Below, one piece after another: positions 7,884 through 16,368 of a stretch of 31,664 nt of DNA. The stretch spans positions 1 to 31,664 of the forward strand of contig URKJ01000048.1 of the NCBI GenBank assembly GCA_900548385.1, given 5' to 3'. The stretch is from an uncultured bacterium. Lineage in GTDB: Bacteria > Verrucomicrobiota > Lentisphaeria > Victivallales > UBA1829. The position numbers and the translations under genes are program-made. The notes beneath the pieces are model-generated. The model was not told the origin of the DNA, did no database searches, and saw only the letters and a program-made list of their open reading frames with translations. Positions within the stretch are counted from its first letter, which is position 1, and every line of letters starts with the position of its first letter.

Positions 7884-8663
7884 TTACAACGGCCAGTAAG
7901 GGTAATGCCGGAGCGACCCGTCGCTGATGACGCCGAATCGCCAGGTCCGGTTATAATAATCGGCAGGACTGCAACCGAATGTTTCCAGAAAAACATGGCC
8001 GTCCACACCCAGAATGTTGTCTTTGAGTGTATGCCGGTAACCGGGATATGCCAGCAGTTTTGTATGGTTGGAAATGACCATATAAGGACCTGTTTCCTCC
8101 TGCGAGGCGTATTCCGTGTCAAGGTGTTTCCACCGGAAATCAAAATCGCGCATGATGGCGATCTGTGAAGGCTGTTTGCAGCGGGATAGACGCCGGGGGG
8201 TGTACTTGTCGCTCCATTCTTCGACTCCGGCGAATCCGTTCCATGCGTAGGAGGTCAGCGGAGAGGTGGAGAGACCGCGGCCTGCAACGCCGGCACCCCA
8301 CCAGTTGGACTCATCCGGCGCAGACGGGCAGTAATAGCTTTTGGGGAGCCGTCCGGTTGCGGGGATCGTTCCGGTTGCCAGATAGGGGTAAAGTTTTGAA
8401 ACAAAGTTCGGACGCATTTTGATGGCCGGATTGTTGGTCTTGTCGAATGATGGCTGGTAATCCTCGTTATCCGCCGCGTACTGGACCATTGCAATGCCGA
8501 ATTGTTTGACGTTGGCGGCGCAGGAAATCTGATGTGCTTTTCCGCGTGCCTTGTTCAGAGCCGGCAGAAGAAGACCGGCAAGAATCGCAATAATTGCAAT
8601 CGTGATCAGAAGCTCTATCAGAGAAAAATAATTGAGCTTGTCCGCCGATGATGTCTGTTTCAT
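7884..8663 (-). CDS. Prepilin-type N-terminal domain protein with H-X9-DG motif (module B)
   Basis: The chosen start (ATG at 8663) gives 259 residues and has AGGAG about eight bases upstream; a longer frame reaching 8720 has no ribosome site. The leader MKQTSSADKLNY precedes FSLIELLITIAIIAILAGLL (Phe13, Glu17) and LLPALNKARGKAHQ. The -1 residue is Tyr in place of Gly. The C-terminal domain contains His211-X9-Asp221-Gly222, plus YYCPSAP and NGFAGVEEW segments. It heads a two-gene operon with the CBM-glycoside hydrolase and is divergent from an AraC-family regulator. It is probably a membrane-anchored or pseudopilus-incorporated protein; the partner is presumably the hydrolase. Confidence 0.85.
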   Translation of the reverse strand: MKQTSSADKLNYFSLIELLITIAIIAILAGLLLPALNKARGKAHQISCAANVKQFGIAMVQYAADNEDYQPSFDKTNNPAIKMRPNFVSKLYPYLATGTIPATGRLPKSYYCPSAPDESNWWGAGVAGRGLSTSPLTSYAWNGFAGVEEWSDKYTPRRLSRCKQPSQIAIMRDFDFRWKHLDTEYASQEETGPYMVISNHTKLLAYPGYRHTLKDNILGVDGHVFLETFGCSPADYYNRTWRFGVISDGSLRHYPYWPL

Positions 8664-8688
8664 AAAAGAGTCTCCTGTTTTTATTTTA

Positions 8689-8716
8689 ATTATAATCTTT
8701 TTTCGTGGAATGACAA
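8689..8716 (-). promoter_or_regulatory. Promoter of the module B prepilin-hydrolase operon
   Basis: On the minus strand TTGTCA (8716-8711) and a perfect TATAAT (8694-8689) are 16 bp apart, and the ATG follows at 8663 with a good ribosome site. Confidence 0.65.
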
Positions 8717-8750
8717 GCACAAATCGTGTATAAAAATAAACTTATTGTGC
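8703..8750. promoter_or_regulatory. Candidate AraC-type binding sites in the divergent promoter region
   Basis: TCGTG occurs at 8703-8707 and again at 8724-8728, exactly 21 bp apart in the same direction, the spacing usual for AraC-family half-sites. GCACAA (8717-8722) and TTGTGC (8745-8750) form an inverted repeat in the same stretch. Both are short, so either may be chance. Confidence 0.3.
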
Positions 8751-8808
8751 AAAAGATATTGTTTTTTGATCCATACGGAATTATAGTATGCGGAAAAGGA
8801 GGGAAACG

Positions 8809-9648
8809 ATGCTTCAGGAATATGAAATACCCGAAGAAGTGCGGCGGTTTCATACCGGGCTTCCGGTTCTCAGCTACGGACATTTCCGGGGCAAGGCGAT
8901 CGGCTGCGGCAAATACTGGGATCTGGAGGTTTGCATCCGGCTGGGCGATGAGAATGAATACGGAGTGGACTATATCAATGGAAAAGAGTATCGCACGCCG
9001 TTTCCTCATGTTGTGCTGAAAAGTCCGGGACTTGCCCATTCGTTCCGTTCGGCCGGAGAGCGCGAGGTGTGTTTTTTCCATTATCCGGCGGAGAGCGTGA
9101 TGGTACTGGAACGGTACGGCATGGATTTTTCCCTTCCGATCTGGCCGATCGTTTATTCCGGAAATATTGAACGGCTGTTCGCTGAAGCGGAAAGTTATGT
9201 GTCGTCTCTGCATACCGCCGGGGTTCCGGAACGGATCGACGCAATTTTTCTGCGGATCATGGTGGAACTGTTTCTGTGCCGGGAGAATGCGGCGAGAAAG
9301 CCGGATTTCAATGAGAAGAAGATCCGCGAAGCCGCATCGTATCTGCACTCTCATTGTGCGGAGAAAATAGATATGCCGCGGCTGATCGCTTCCTGCGGGA
9401 TGTCCCGGCGGGCGTTTTATCTCCACTGGCGGAGATTCTATTCGCAATCACCTGCGCAATTCGTGCTTGCACAACGGATTCAGCAGGCAAAATTTCTGTT
9501 GAAAAATACCGATCACTCCGTTTCCCGGATTGCGGAAGAGCTCAGCTTCTGCAACTCCATTTATTTTATCCGGGCATTCCGGAAGAGTACCGGGGAAACG
9601 CCGCTGATGTACCGGAAAAAACGGGTGACGGTGCGTGAGATCCGTTAA
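8809..9648 (+). CDS. AraC family transcriptional regulator (module B)
   Basis: The start at 8809 has GGAGGG five bases upstream and gives 279 residues; an ATG at 8788 without such a site would add seven. The N-terminal ~150 residues are a cupin-like effector domain (LKSPGLAHSFRSAGEREVCFF). The C-terminal ~100 residues carry two helix-turn-helix motifs of the AraC type: KIREAASYLHSHCAEKIDMP..LIASCGMSRRAFYLHWRRFY, and VSRIAEELSFCNSIYFIRAF followed by GETPLMYRKK. It is divergent from the module B prepilin-hydrolase operon, so activation of that operon by a sugar is the natural inference. Its stop codon shares the bases TTAA (9645-9648) with the stop of the convergent small gene. Confidence 0.88.
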   Translation: MLQEYEIPEEVRRFHTGLPVLSYGHFRGKAIGCGKYWDLEVCIRLGDENEYGVDYINGKEYRTPFPHVVLKSPGLAHSFRSAGEREVCFFHYPAESVMVLERYGMDFSLPIWPIVYSGNIERLFAEAESYVSSLHTAGVPERIDAIFLRIMVELFLCRENAARKPDFNEKKIREAASYLHSHCAEKIDMPRLIASCGMSRRAFYLHWRRFYSQSPAQFVLAQRIQQAKFLLKNTDHSVSRIAEELSFCNSIYFIRAFRKSTGETPLMYRKKRVTVREIR

Positions 9649-9959
9649 AGCGACGGAAAGCAGTGGGAAAGGGTTTCTTTGGTCATCGGATCGACATCCT
9701 CCTCATCGTAGAAGAGGCGGGGACCGTGATTCAGTTCGGCAAGAAACCGTTCGCGCAAGGTCCGGAGCGCCAGAGCCAGAACCTGAAGCGATCCGTTGCC
9801 GCTGATTGTCTGCGTTTCTTCCGTACCGGAGAAGTTGCAGACGATCGTGCAGTTCCAGCATCGTTCACCGGGGGACGGTGTTCCGACTCCCACATACGCC
9901 GGGAGCATTTTTCCTTCGGTATCCATACGGAAAAAATCAAAACGGGCGATCGGTTTCAT
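9645..9959 (-). CDS. Small conserved-looking protein of unknown function
   Basis: The 104-residue product has no signal peptide and no recognised catalytic motif. Visible segments are MKPIARFDFFRMDTEGKML, TPSPGERCWNCTIVCNFSG, and a helical SLQVLALALRTLRERFLAELNHG before an acidic tail. The layout (N-terminal strands, a C-W-x-C segment, then a single long helix with ALALRTLRE) loosely recalls small DUF6968-like proteins, but I would not assign it. GAGGA lies seven bases before ATG 9959 and a promoter of good shape lies upstream, both supporting a real gene. It is not part of the module C operon, whose last gene ends 119 bp earlier. Confidence 0.6.
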   Translation of the reverse strand: MKPIARFDFFRMDTEGKMLPAYVGVGTPSPGERCWNCTIVCNFSGTEETQTISGNGSLQVLALALRTLRERFLAELNHGPRLFYDEEDVDPMTKETLSHCFPSL

Positions 9960-9992
9960 TCTGCGTCCTCTGTTTTTTCATTTTCGCAGGAC

Positions 9993-10021
9993 AATATAGC
10001 AGGTGATTCCGCATTTTGCAA
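9993..10021 (-). promoter_or_regulatory. Promoter of the small gene at 9645-9959
   Basis: On the minus strand TTGCAA (10021-10016) and TATATT (9998-9993) are 17 bp apart and precede ATG 9959. The same GCTATATTGTCC sequence occurs around the -10 region of proC (18089-18100). Confidence 0.5.
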
Positions 10022-10078
10022 GCGGAGAATCTGCATGGAAACAGAACTCCGCCTGCAGACAGTTCCGGAGCGGAACCG

Positions 10079-13000
10079 TTATCTTGTCAATACGCAGGAC
10101 AGTGTGCCGCCGGGAAGAGCATCCGTTGCGATACGGAAAGACTGTCTGCCATTGCGGTATTTCGTTGGCAGTTCCTGCTGCGACGGGGTCCCGTCCAGCG
10201 CCAACGGAACGACCCGCATTCTGTGCGGCAGCGCGAGGATCAGTTCCGCGCTTCCCCGTTCCAGCATTTGCGGCAGGGCGCCCCAATCCAGAAGAACCCG
10301 GCGGCTTTTATCTTCAAACCGCAGTCCGTTGTTGGACAGATCCGTCAGCTGGACCAGCAATATTTTTGCGCTTTCCGCAAGCGGTTTGCCGTCCATAGAC
10401 ATCAGGGCGATTGTCTGATAACTGTTCGGCTTTGCGGAAACGATCACTTGTCCGGAAAGAGCTCCCGATCCGGTAAGGACTTCACTGCGCGGAGTGATGA
10501 TCCGGAGCGACTTCTTTGTCCTGTTCAGAGTGATTTCCCCTGTCGAGGAGGTGATTTCGCCCGTTTTTTTCAGGGTCGCCAGTGCGGAATCCGCTTCCGG
10601 GGAAAGCTGTTTTTTCCATGTTTTTTCAAGCGGATTCGTTTTCCGTATGCCCGGCAGTTCCGTTTTTTGTGTCAGTGAACCGATCCGGGCGAATAATCCA
10701 AGCCGCTGGAATTCTGCGGGATACGAACCGGAACGGGTGTTCCCGGTCACGTTCCGTACCTGTTCCGGGGAAAACTCGAATGCATAGGCGGAAGAAGCCG
10801 CTTTGACGTCTCCGCGTACAAACAGCATGTGAATGATGCGGTCCGCCATCTGTGCCTGAATATTATTGACGATGTCAAAATGATTCAGTCTGTGATTCGT
10901 ATTTTTCATCCCTGCGTTGCCATGCGACCAGGCGAAACGGTACAATCCGTCCCAGTCCTGCAATGCGGCGTAACCGCCGAATACGGAAGGACATTCCACG
11001 CGCCAGGTGTTCGGCACGCAGAAATTGAATTCCGTAACCGTGAACGGTTTCCCGAATATGCGTGTCGGCATCAGATCGCGCGGCATTGCCGCATCCATGG
11101 AGATGGAGGAACGGTTGTGGAAGACGAACGGAATACGCCAGCGCTGCATCGGAAATGACGGATGATCCCAGTACTGATGATTGTCCACCAGTTCAAGCCC
11201 GGAACGGAGCCCCGCCAGCGTGAACGGCGTATAGTTGTTCAGGTCCGTGATCAATGCTTTCAGCCCGGTTTCCTCTTTCAGAAAGCGGGTCTGCTCCCGG
11301 ATACACTGTTCTTGAAGACCATTGAGGAATTCGATGAACAAGCCGTTCCGGGTAAAGGGGCGCTGCGGGGTTCCGGAGTTCTGAAGGTATTCCTCAAATT
11401 TCTGCAGATAGAGCTTCCGGGCGCCGTGTGAGGTGCGTTCACTGTTCCATACTCCGGTCAGGGCGTTTTCATTGACCAGATTCAGCGAGTAGAGAACGGG
11501 ATCTTCGGCGAGTGCCATTCCGGTGTAGGGATTTTTGGCGGTCAGGAGTTTTTTGGCAAACGTTTTCCAGTTTTTCATGGCGGCGGAGCTGATACAGACA
11601 AGATTTTTCATGCTGTATTCCCCGGTGTTGTCGAATTCGGGAATATGATCGCCCGGTTTGAGTTTCCTGCTGGCGTACAGGTCAATGCAGATGTAAAAAC
11701 CGCGCTCTTTCAACCGGGAAATGAGATAATGGAAGCGATCAAGCTGTTGCGGGTCGAACGTCAGGCTGTCCGATGCTTTCCGGTTCAGCAGTCCTTCTTC
11801 AAAGTGATGCAGGCGGACGGTGTTGTAACCGAGCCGTTCCGCATTCCGGATAAATTTTTCAACCTCGTCCCGATCTAGAAAGTTGGCGCTTCCGACCAGA
11901 TTCGGACCGAACAGACGAATCCGTTTTTCCGGCATTTTTTCAAAGACCAGATGTCCTGCGGGATTCGTGATGATACGACCGTATTTTCCTGCCGGCATGT
12001 CGCGGAAAGAAGAGAAATCCAGCGGGGAATCCTTGGCGGTCGAACCTCCGAACCGGATCGGTAGCCATTCGGGTCCCTGTTTTACGATCAGCTGCTCTTC
12101 CTGCGGAAAGCGGGCCTTGCCGTTGGCGAATGCCGCTCCGGCGATCATCCAGACGGCTTTTCCCGGTGCGGCATGAAATTCAAGACGCGTCACTTTGCCT
12201 TTCAGGGGAAATGCCGAGAGATAGAGCCCGACATCGGCGGACGGGACTCTGCCTATCCATGCGGGAAACGCATTCCGGGACTTAAACGGTCTGTACCAGT
12301 TGCCGCAGTCCAGTCCGGCAGCAACGTTCAGCTTTTCCACGGTTCCGTCCGCATACCGGATCAGGATTGTTCCGACTGCGCCGCGTGAAGGCGTCCACGC
12401 GGAGGCATGAAACAGATACAGATATTTTGTTCCGTCCGGGAAACGGGTGATATTGAGTCCGGCTTTCTGCTGTTCCGGGTCCAGACCAAGCACCAGACAG
12501 GATTTTCCGTTGTTTTTGTCCGGATTCACGGTGTTGATGCGGATATTGTAAAAGTTGTGAGATCCGGTTTTCAGGGAACGGAGATCCATCTCCGCGCCCT
12601 GTCCGGTCCAACCGGGGACTTTTCCGCCGTCATCGCGGAAACTGCGGTTGAATATTTTCGAGAGGTCGAGCGGGGTGGATTTTACGTCGTACTGACTGAA
12701 TTCATATTGGAAATCCAGGGAAAGACGCCAATTTTTCACCTCTTTCGGATGCTTTTTCAAGGGAAGAATGCGGAGCTGGTAATACTCTTTTTCGCCTCTG
12801 GTGAACTTTCCAGTGAGAAACGCATGAAACTGTCCGGTGATCGTAAATTCTCCGCAGGGATCGCTCACCGTGATTCGTTTCGCTTTTGCATCGAATACAT
12901 TCCGTTTTTTCAAAGAGGAGGGCATATCGATCTTTTTTCCGTCTATGCAGATTTCGATTCTCTTCCCCAGGGGCAGTTCGATGCCTAAAAACAGCAGATT

Positions 13001-13336
13001 GCAGGGAACCGCGCCCTTGATTGCGAACAATTCCGCCTCATAATGGAATTTGCTTTGCGCCGTTGCCTTGACGTTTTCCGTCATGCGGAACAGATCAAAC
13101 TTTCCGCGCAGTTCAAAATTTTTTGCGGACGATTGCGGAAATCCTGCGTCCGGCTCCATTTTATGCTGGGAGATCGGCTTCCAGTCCGGGTCGAACCGGG
13201 TTATGATTGCCCGGTATCGCCCGTCAATATTGATTGTCCCGTTTGGCAAAATTTTGATTGTCCGTCCGAAGTCCGCAACCAGCACGAATGGCGCCAGCAG
13301 CAAGGAAATGAGCATAGTTTTCAAAAAAGCAGTCAT
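10079..13336 (-). CDS. Large secreted glycoside hydrolase of clan GH-A (module C)
   Basis: The 1085-residue protein has a signal peptide (MTAFLKTMLISLLLAPFVLVAD). An unusually long N-terminal part (to about residue 470) is beta-rich and probably non-catalytic. The TIM-barrel starts near IRLFGPNLVGSANFLDR, then NAERLGYNTVRLHHFE and LKERGFYICIDLYASRK, features of GH5-like enzymes. SLNLVNENALTG supplies the presumed acid/base Glu623, in an NEN instead of the common NEP context, and FTVTEFNFC the presumed nucleophile Glu769. Two beta domains follow the barrel. Family and substrate are not certain; cellulase-like, mannanase-like or galactanase-like activities are all possible. It is the last gene of the LacI operon, 18 bp behind the prepilin-like gene, with AAGGG upstream of the start. 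Confidence 0.78.
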   Translation of the reverse strand: MTAFLKTMLISLLLAPFVLVADFGRTIKILPNGTINIDGRYRAIITRFDPDWKPISQHKMEPDAGFPQSSAKNFELRGKFDLFRMTENVKATAQSKFHYEAELFAIKGAVPCNLLFLGIELPLGKRIEICIDGKKIDMPSSLKKRNVFDAKAKRITVSDPCGEFTITGQFHAFLTGKFTRGEKEYYQLRILPLKKHPKEVKNWRLSLDFQYEFSQYDVKSTPLDLSKIFNRSFRDDGGKVPGWTGQGAEMDLRSLKTGSHNFYNIRINTVNPDKNNGKSCLVLGLDPEQQKAGLNITRFPDGTKYLYLFHASAWTPSRGAVGTILIRYADGTVEKLNVAAGLDCGNWYRPFKSRNAFPAWIGRVPSADVGLYLSAFPLKGKVTRLEFHAAPGKAVWMIAGAAFANGKARFPQEEQLIVKQGPEWLPIRFGGSTAKDSPLDFSSFRDMPAGKYGRIITNPAGHLVFEKMPEKRIRLFGPNLVGSANFLDRDEVEKFIRNAERLGYNTVRLHHFEEGLLNRKASDSLTFDPQQLDRFHYLISRLKERGFYICIDLYASRKLKPGDHIPEFDNTGEYSMKNLVCISSAAMKNWKTFAKKLLTAKNPYTGMALAEDPVLYSLNLVNENALTGVWNSERTSHGARKLYLQKFEEYLQNSGTPQRPFTRNGLFIEFLNGLQEQCIREQTRFLKEETGLKALITDLNNYTPFTLAGLRSGLELVDNHQYWDHPSFPMQRWRIPFVFHNRSSISMDAAMPRDLMPTRIFGKPFTVTEFNFCVPNTWRVECPSVFGGYAALQDWDGLYRFAWSHGNAGMKNTNHRLNHFDIVNNIQAQMADRIIHMLFVRGDVKAASSAYAFEFSPEQVRNVTGNTRSGSYPAEFQRLGLFARIGSLTQKTELPGIRKTNPLEKTWKKQLSPEADSALATLKKTGEITSSTGEITLNRTKKSLRIITPRSEVLTGSGALSGQVIVSAKPNSYQTIALMSMDGKPLAESAKILLVQLTDLSNNGLRFEDKSRRVLLDWGALPQMLERGSAELILALPHRMRVVPLALDGTPSQQELPTKYRNGRQSFRIATDALPGGTLSCVLTR

Positions 13337-13354
13337 GTTTTTCCCTTGTTTTAT

Positions 13355-14083
13355 TTATTTTTGTTTGAGGTACCATTTTTCTTTGTAGAGGGTGCTGGTG
13401 TTTTGGTTCGCCACATCCCAGAGATCCTTGAATGATGCCGATCCCGCGTGACCGTCGTGATAGGTCTGGTTCAACCGGGCGGAATGACGGTACGCCGGTA
13501 CATTGTTATAGCTGGAGCTTTCAAACTGTTCTCCGCGGACGTCGTAATAATTGGCTTTGTTTGCGCGTTCATAGCAGACCATCCAGTCGGTTGCGTCTGT
13601 CTGGGCGATCTTGACGGATGGGCGGTTGATCTGTGTATTGCGGATTCCCCGGTAGGCTCCCGCTGCATGCTCGGCGTAGCTTGGAAAGCCTTCCCGGTTT
13701 AGCCCGTAGGAACAGGGAAGGCTGAAGCGGTCCGGCTGACTGATAAGTGCCGTGGAAAAAGCAAGAGTTGCATTGGGGCAGATATAGGGTTTTGGCCAGT
13801 AGTCGCTGTTGCCTGGCAGGTTGGCGTAAGAACGAAGCTGACGCTGCCAGCGGACTTCTTTTACGTCTCCCTGCGTATTGATTGCGGGACACCAGCCGTC
13901 GAAGTCATTCTGGTAAAGCATGGACATTTTCCCGAAATTGCTGAGAGTGCTGAGGCAGGAGAGCGCTCCGGCTTTTTCTCTTGCGGCGTTCAATGCCGGG
14001 AGGAGCATCCCCGCAAGGATAGCGATGATGGCGATCGTTATCAAAAGTTCTATAAGGGTGAAGTTTGAAAGATTCCGTTTCAT
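13355..14083 (-). CDS. Prepilin-type N-terminal domain protein with H-X9-DG motif (module C)
   Basis: The ATG at 14083 is preferred because AGGAG lies seven bases upstream; an ATG two codons earlier (14089) is too close to that site. The 242-residue product has the leader MKRNLSN, then FTLIELLITIAIIAILAGML (Phe8, Glu12) and LLPALNAAREKAGALSC. The -1 residue is Asn. The C-terminal region holds His200-X9-Asp210-Gly211 and PYICPNATLAF, which corresponds to the YYCPSAP segment of the module B protein. It is third in the operon after LacI and the propeller protein (17 bp gap) and immediately before the secreted hydrolase (18 bp gap). Confidence 0.85.
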   Translation of the reverse strand: MKRNLSNFTLIELLITIAIIAILAGMLLPALNAAREKAGALSCLSTLSNFGKMSMLYQNDFDGWCPAINTQGDVKEVRWQRQLRSYANLPGNSDYWPKPYICPNATLAFSTALISQPDRFSLPCSYGLNREGFPSYAEHAAGAYRGIRNTQINRPSVKIAQTDATDWMVCYERANKANYYDVRGEQFESSSYNNVPAYRHSARLNQTYHDGHAGSASFKDLWDVANQNTSTLYKEKWYLKQK

Positions 14084-14100
14084 ATTCATTCTCCTGGTTG

Positions 14101-15282
14101 TTATTTGTTCAGTTCCAGCAGATACAGGCCTCGTTTTCCGTCATGGGTGGAATCAACGGTAACGAAACGGCCGTCAGGGCTCCAGCGCGGGTGAATGTCG
14201 CATCGGGTGTCCACGATCGGAGTCGGTTCGTGATGGAATGTGCCGAGCAGTTCAAAATCGCCCGTTTCCGCATTGATCAGGATCAGCTTCTGATTGGAGT
14301 CGTCATCGGGATAACTGTCCGCAAGAATGGATTTGCCGTCCGGAGAAAACACCATGTGCGCCATGCGTCCATGACTTTTCGAGAGTTCCCGCGAGATGAA
14401 CGGCCGGCGGCTTTCATCGAACACCACGGCACCGTGTCCTTCGCCGGTCCAGTCCGCATCGACCAGAATCTCCCGCGGGGTGCGTCCCCAGATCTGATGC
14501 GAGATGAACTGCTGCCACTGGCATTCCGAAAGCACACATTCGGCATCGCCGCCTTCCAAAGAACTCGTATAAAGAAACGTTTTCCAGCGGATTCGTCCGC
14601 GTTTGCAGGAGTCCGCGCATTGACGGAACAGCCAGAGGAGGCGTGTGGAATCGCAGTTGAAAATCGCGTGATTCAGCCAGATATGCTGTCCGGGAAGGCT
14701 GTACGCATACGGGTGGAGCTCCATCATCTTCCGGTAACTGACGATCAGCTCTGTTTTTCCCGACTCCAGATTCATCAGCCAAATGCCGTCGCTGTCCGGG
14801 TCGGCGGGGTGCGGATCCTCGCTGAGTACGGCGTCGGCATAACTGTACCCGCGGCGCGGAATTCGCGAGAAATTCAGGCTCACCGCCCATTTTCCGTCCG
14901 GAGACATGGCGTAGACCGGCAGTTCGTAGCGTCCGACGACTCCTTTGCCGAGTTGGAAAATCCGGGCGACGAGCCGGTTTTCAGATTCCTCGTAATCGTT
15001 GTAGATGAAGCAGTCCGGGCGATGCTTGAGGAACAGCTCCATACACCCCTGCTGATGGCACCACGCGCGTGTGGTTGTCAGCGGTTCGTAGTTCCCGTTG
15101 AGGTCCAGCAGACCGATTTCCGCGCGTTCTCCGCGTTCCGGAAGCCGGGTGATCTGCGGAATTTTCATTACGAGATGCCGCGTGACATCCCTGTTCCACG
15201 GATTGCGGTCATAGTAGCCGAAGAAGTAATGACCGTCGTCCGGCGTCAGTTTTTTCCAGTTGTGATTCGGGTCGATTTTCAT
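14101..15282 (-). CDS. TolB-like beta-propeller protein, probably cytoplasmic
   Basis: The 393-residue protein has no signal peptide. Repeated blades end in PD40/WD40-like segments: YAMSPDGKWAVSLNFSR, MVFSPDGKSILADSYPDDDSNQKLILINAETGDF, and HPRWSPDGRFVTVDSTHDGKRGLYLLEL. The opening HYFFGYYDRNPWNRD and conserved His residues (MELHPYAYS, WLNHAIFN, FHHEPTP) could line a central metal or sugar site. Such propellers occur as oligogalacturonate-lyase-like enzymes and as scaffold proteins; I see no decisive catalytic signature. Its place directly after lacI, with an operator in the gap, and before the prepilin and secreted hydrolase suggests that it handles an imported oligosaccharide product. GGAGG precedes the start. 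Confidence 0.7.
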   Translation of the reverse strand: MKIDPNHNWKKLTPDDGHYFFGYYDRNPWNRDVTRHLVMKIPQITRLPERGERAEIGLLDLNGNYEPLTTTRAWCHQQGCMELFLKHRPDCFIYNDYEESENRLVARIFQLGKGVVGRYELPVYAMSPDGKWAVSLNFSRIPRRGYSYADAVLSEDPHPADPDSDGIWLMNLESGKTELIVSYRKMMELHPYAYSLPGQHIWLNHAIFNCDSTRLLWLFRQCADSCKRGRIRWKTFLYTSSLEGGDAECVLSECQWQQFISHQIWGRTPREILVDADWTGEGHGAVVFDESRRPFISRELSKSHGRMAHMVFSPDGKSILADSYPDDDSNQKLILINAETGDFELLGTFHHEPTPIVDTRCDIHPRWSPDGRFVTVDSTHDGKRGLYLLELNK

Positions 15283-15299
15283 TCTTTCCTCCTTTTTTG

Positions 15300-15313
15300 T
15301 TTATTCGTATAAG
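15300..15313. promoter_or_regulatory. LacI-type operator between the regulator and the propeller gene
   Basis: TTTATTCGTATAAG is a palindrome around a central CG, with one outer mismatch. Fourteen bases (15301-15314) are identical, in inverted orientation, to the operator ahead of lacI (16327-16340). It lies in the 47-bp gap after lacI and could block or modulate transcription into the propeller-prepilin-hydrolase genes. Confidence 0.7.
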
Positions 15314-15329
15314 CGTTTTTGCAAAAAAA

Positions 15330-16307
15330 TCATGTGGACTCCCGGAATACAATGGAGCAGGGTACGGATACGAACCGGGCATGCGAGGGATCGCGGATTG
15401 TGGCCAGCAGTTCGGTAATCAGAGCGTCGGCGATCATTCCGAGCGGCTGTTCAATGGTTGTGAGCGATGGCGTCAGATAGTTCCCCACGGGGATGTTGTC
15501 GAATCCGGCAAGCGCGATGTCTCCGGGAATCGACCGCCCGGAGCTCATGATGGCACGTTTGACTGCGAGCGCCAGTTCATCGTTGTGAGCGAACACCGCA
15601 TCGGTTTCCGGATGTTCCGCGAGGTACTCTTTCATTGTATCAAAGGCCGTTTCCATGGCGGAACGGCAGGAATCGCCTTTCTGGGGGATGCAGACCGGTT
15701 TCAGCCCCGCTTCCGCCAGTGCCGTTGTGTAAGCCTGTACCCGCTGTTCTTTCCGTGATGTACTGCCGAAAAAGACGATGTTGCGGCGACCGTCGGCGAT
15801 CAGGCTGCGCATCAGTTTCAGCGAGGCGTTGAAGCGGTCGGGGAGCACCTGGCTGACTCCGGCATTCAGTTTGTCGTCGCCGCCGTAAAGGACCAGAGCG
15901 ATTCCCGCCTCCCGGAGAGCCAGCAGCGGATGGAATTCCCTTGCGGCAAATGCGATTACTCCGGCAACACTCATCTGCCGGAGATTTTCCACAACCTTTT
16001 CCAGTTCTTCCGGTTTTTCCGCAGGTGCGGAGTACAGCATGTATCCATGCGGGAGAAGATGTTTCTGGATTTCCTGAAACAGTTCCGCATAAAATTGATT
16101 GGAAAGCCGCGGAAACACGGCGCCGATCACATTGGAGCGCTTGCGCCGCAGCATTTGTCCGGCGAGATTGGGACGGTATCCGGTATTCGCCGCAAGTTCG
16201 TGCACGGATTGCCGCAAAGTCGGTGAAATGCGTTTCGAACCTTTCAGCGCCATTGATACCGCCGCCTGCGTGATGTTCAATGCTTTTGCGATCTCTTTTT
16301 GCGTCAT
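15330..16307 (-). CDS. LacI family transcriptional regulator (module C)
   Basis: The 325-residue protein begins with the LacI helix-turn-helix and hinge (MTQKEIAKALNITQAAVSMAL, then ELAANTGYRPNLAGQMLRRK), followed by a periplasmic-binding-protein-like sensor domain (NVIGAVFPRLSNQFYAELFQ, DAVFAHNDELALAVKRAI, PGDIALAGFDNIPVGNYLTP, LTTIEQP). It heads the operon with the propeller protein, prepilin-like protein and secreted hydrolase. Its own promoter carries a perfect CG-centred palindrome and a second copy lies behind its stop codon, so repression of itself and of the downstream genes is likely. The inducer is presumably a sugar released by the hydrolase; the pocket does not tell which. Confidence 0.92.
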   Translation of the reverse strand: MTQKEIAKALNITQAAVSMALKGSKRISPTLRQSVHELAANTGYRPNLAGQMLRRKRSNVIGAVFPRLSNQFYAELFQEIQKHLLPHGYMLYSAPAEKPEELEKVVENLRQMSVAGVIAFAAREFHPLLALREAGIALVLYGGDDKLNAGVSQVLPDRFNASLKLMRSLIADGRRNIVFFGSTSRKEQRVQAYTTALAEAGLKPVCIPQKGDSCRSAMETAFDTMKEYLAEHPETDAVFAHNDELALAVKRAIMSSGRSIPGDIALAGFDNIPVGNYLTPSLTTIEQPLGMIADALITELLATIRDPSHARFVSVPCSIVFREST

Positions 16308-16327
16308 CGGGCTGTGATCCTTTTTTG

Positions 16328-16368
16328 CTTATACGAATAAGTATACTGCCGGAAAACAGATTTGTCAA
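16328..16368 (-). promoter_or_regulatory. lacI promoter with overlapping operator
   Basis: On the minus strand TTGACA (16368-16363) and TATACT (16345-16340) are 17 bp apart. The operator CTTATACGAATAAG (16328-16341), with five-base arms around a central CG, overlaps the end of the -10 box and covers the expected start site, so the regulator should repress itself. Confidence 0.75.

Noticed and set aside
10062..10076. GTTCCG-GAG-CGGAAC hairpin behind the module C hydrolase stop, considered as a terminator
   Set aside because: A good stem just beyond the stop codon, but no T-run follows in the direction of transcription, so it was not called.
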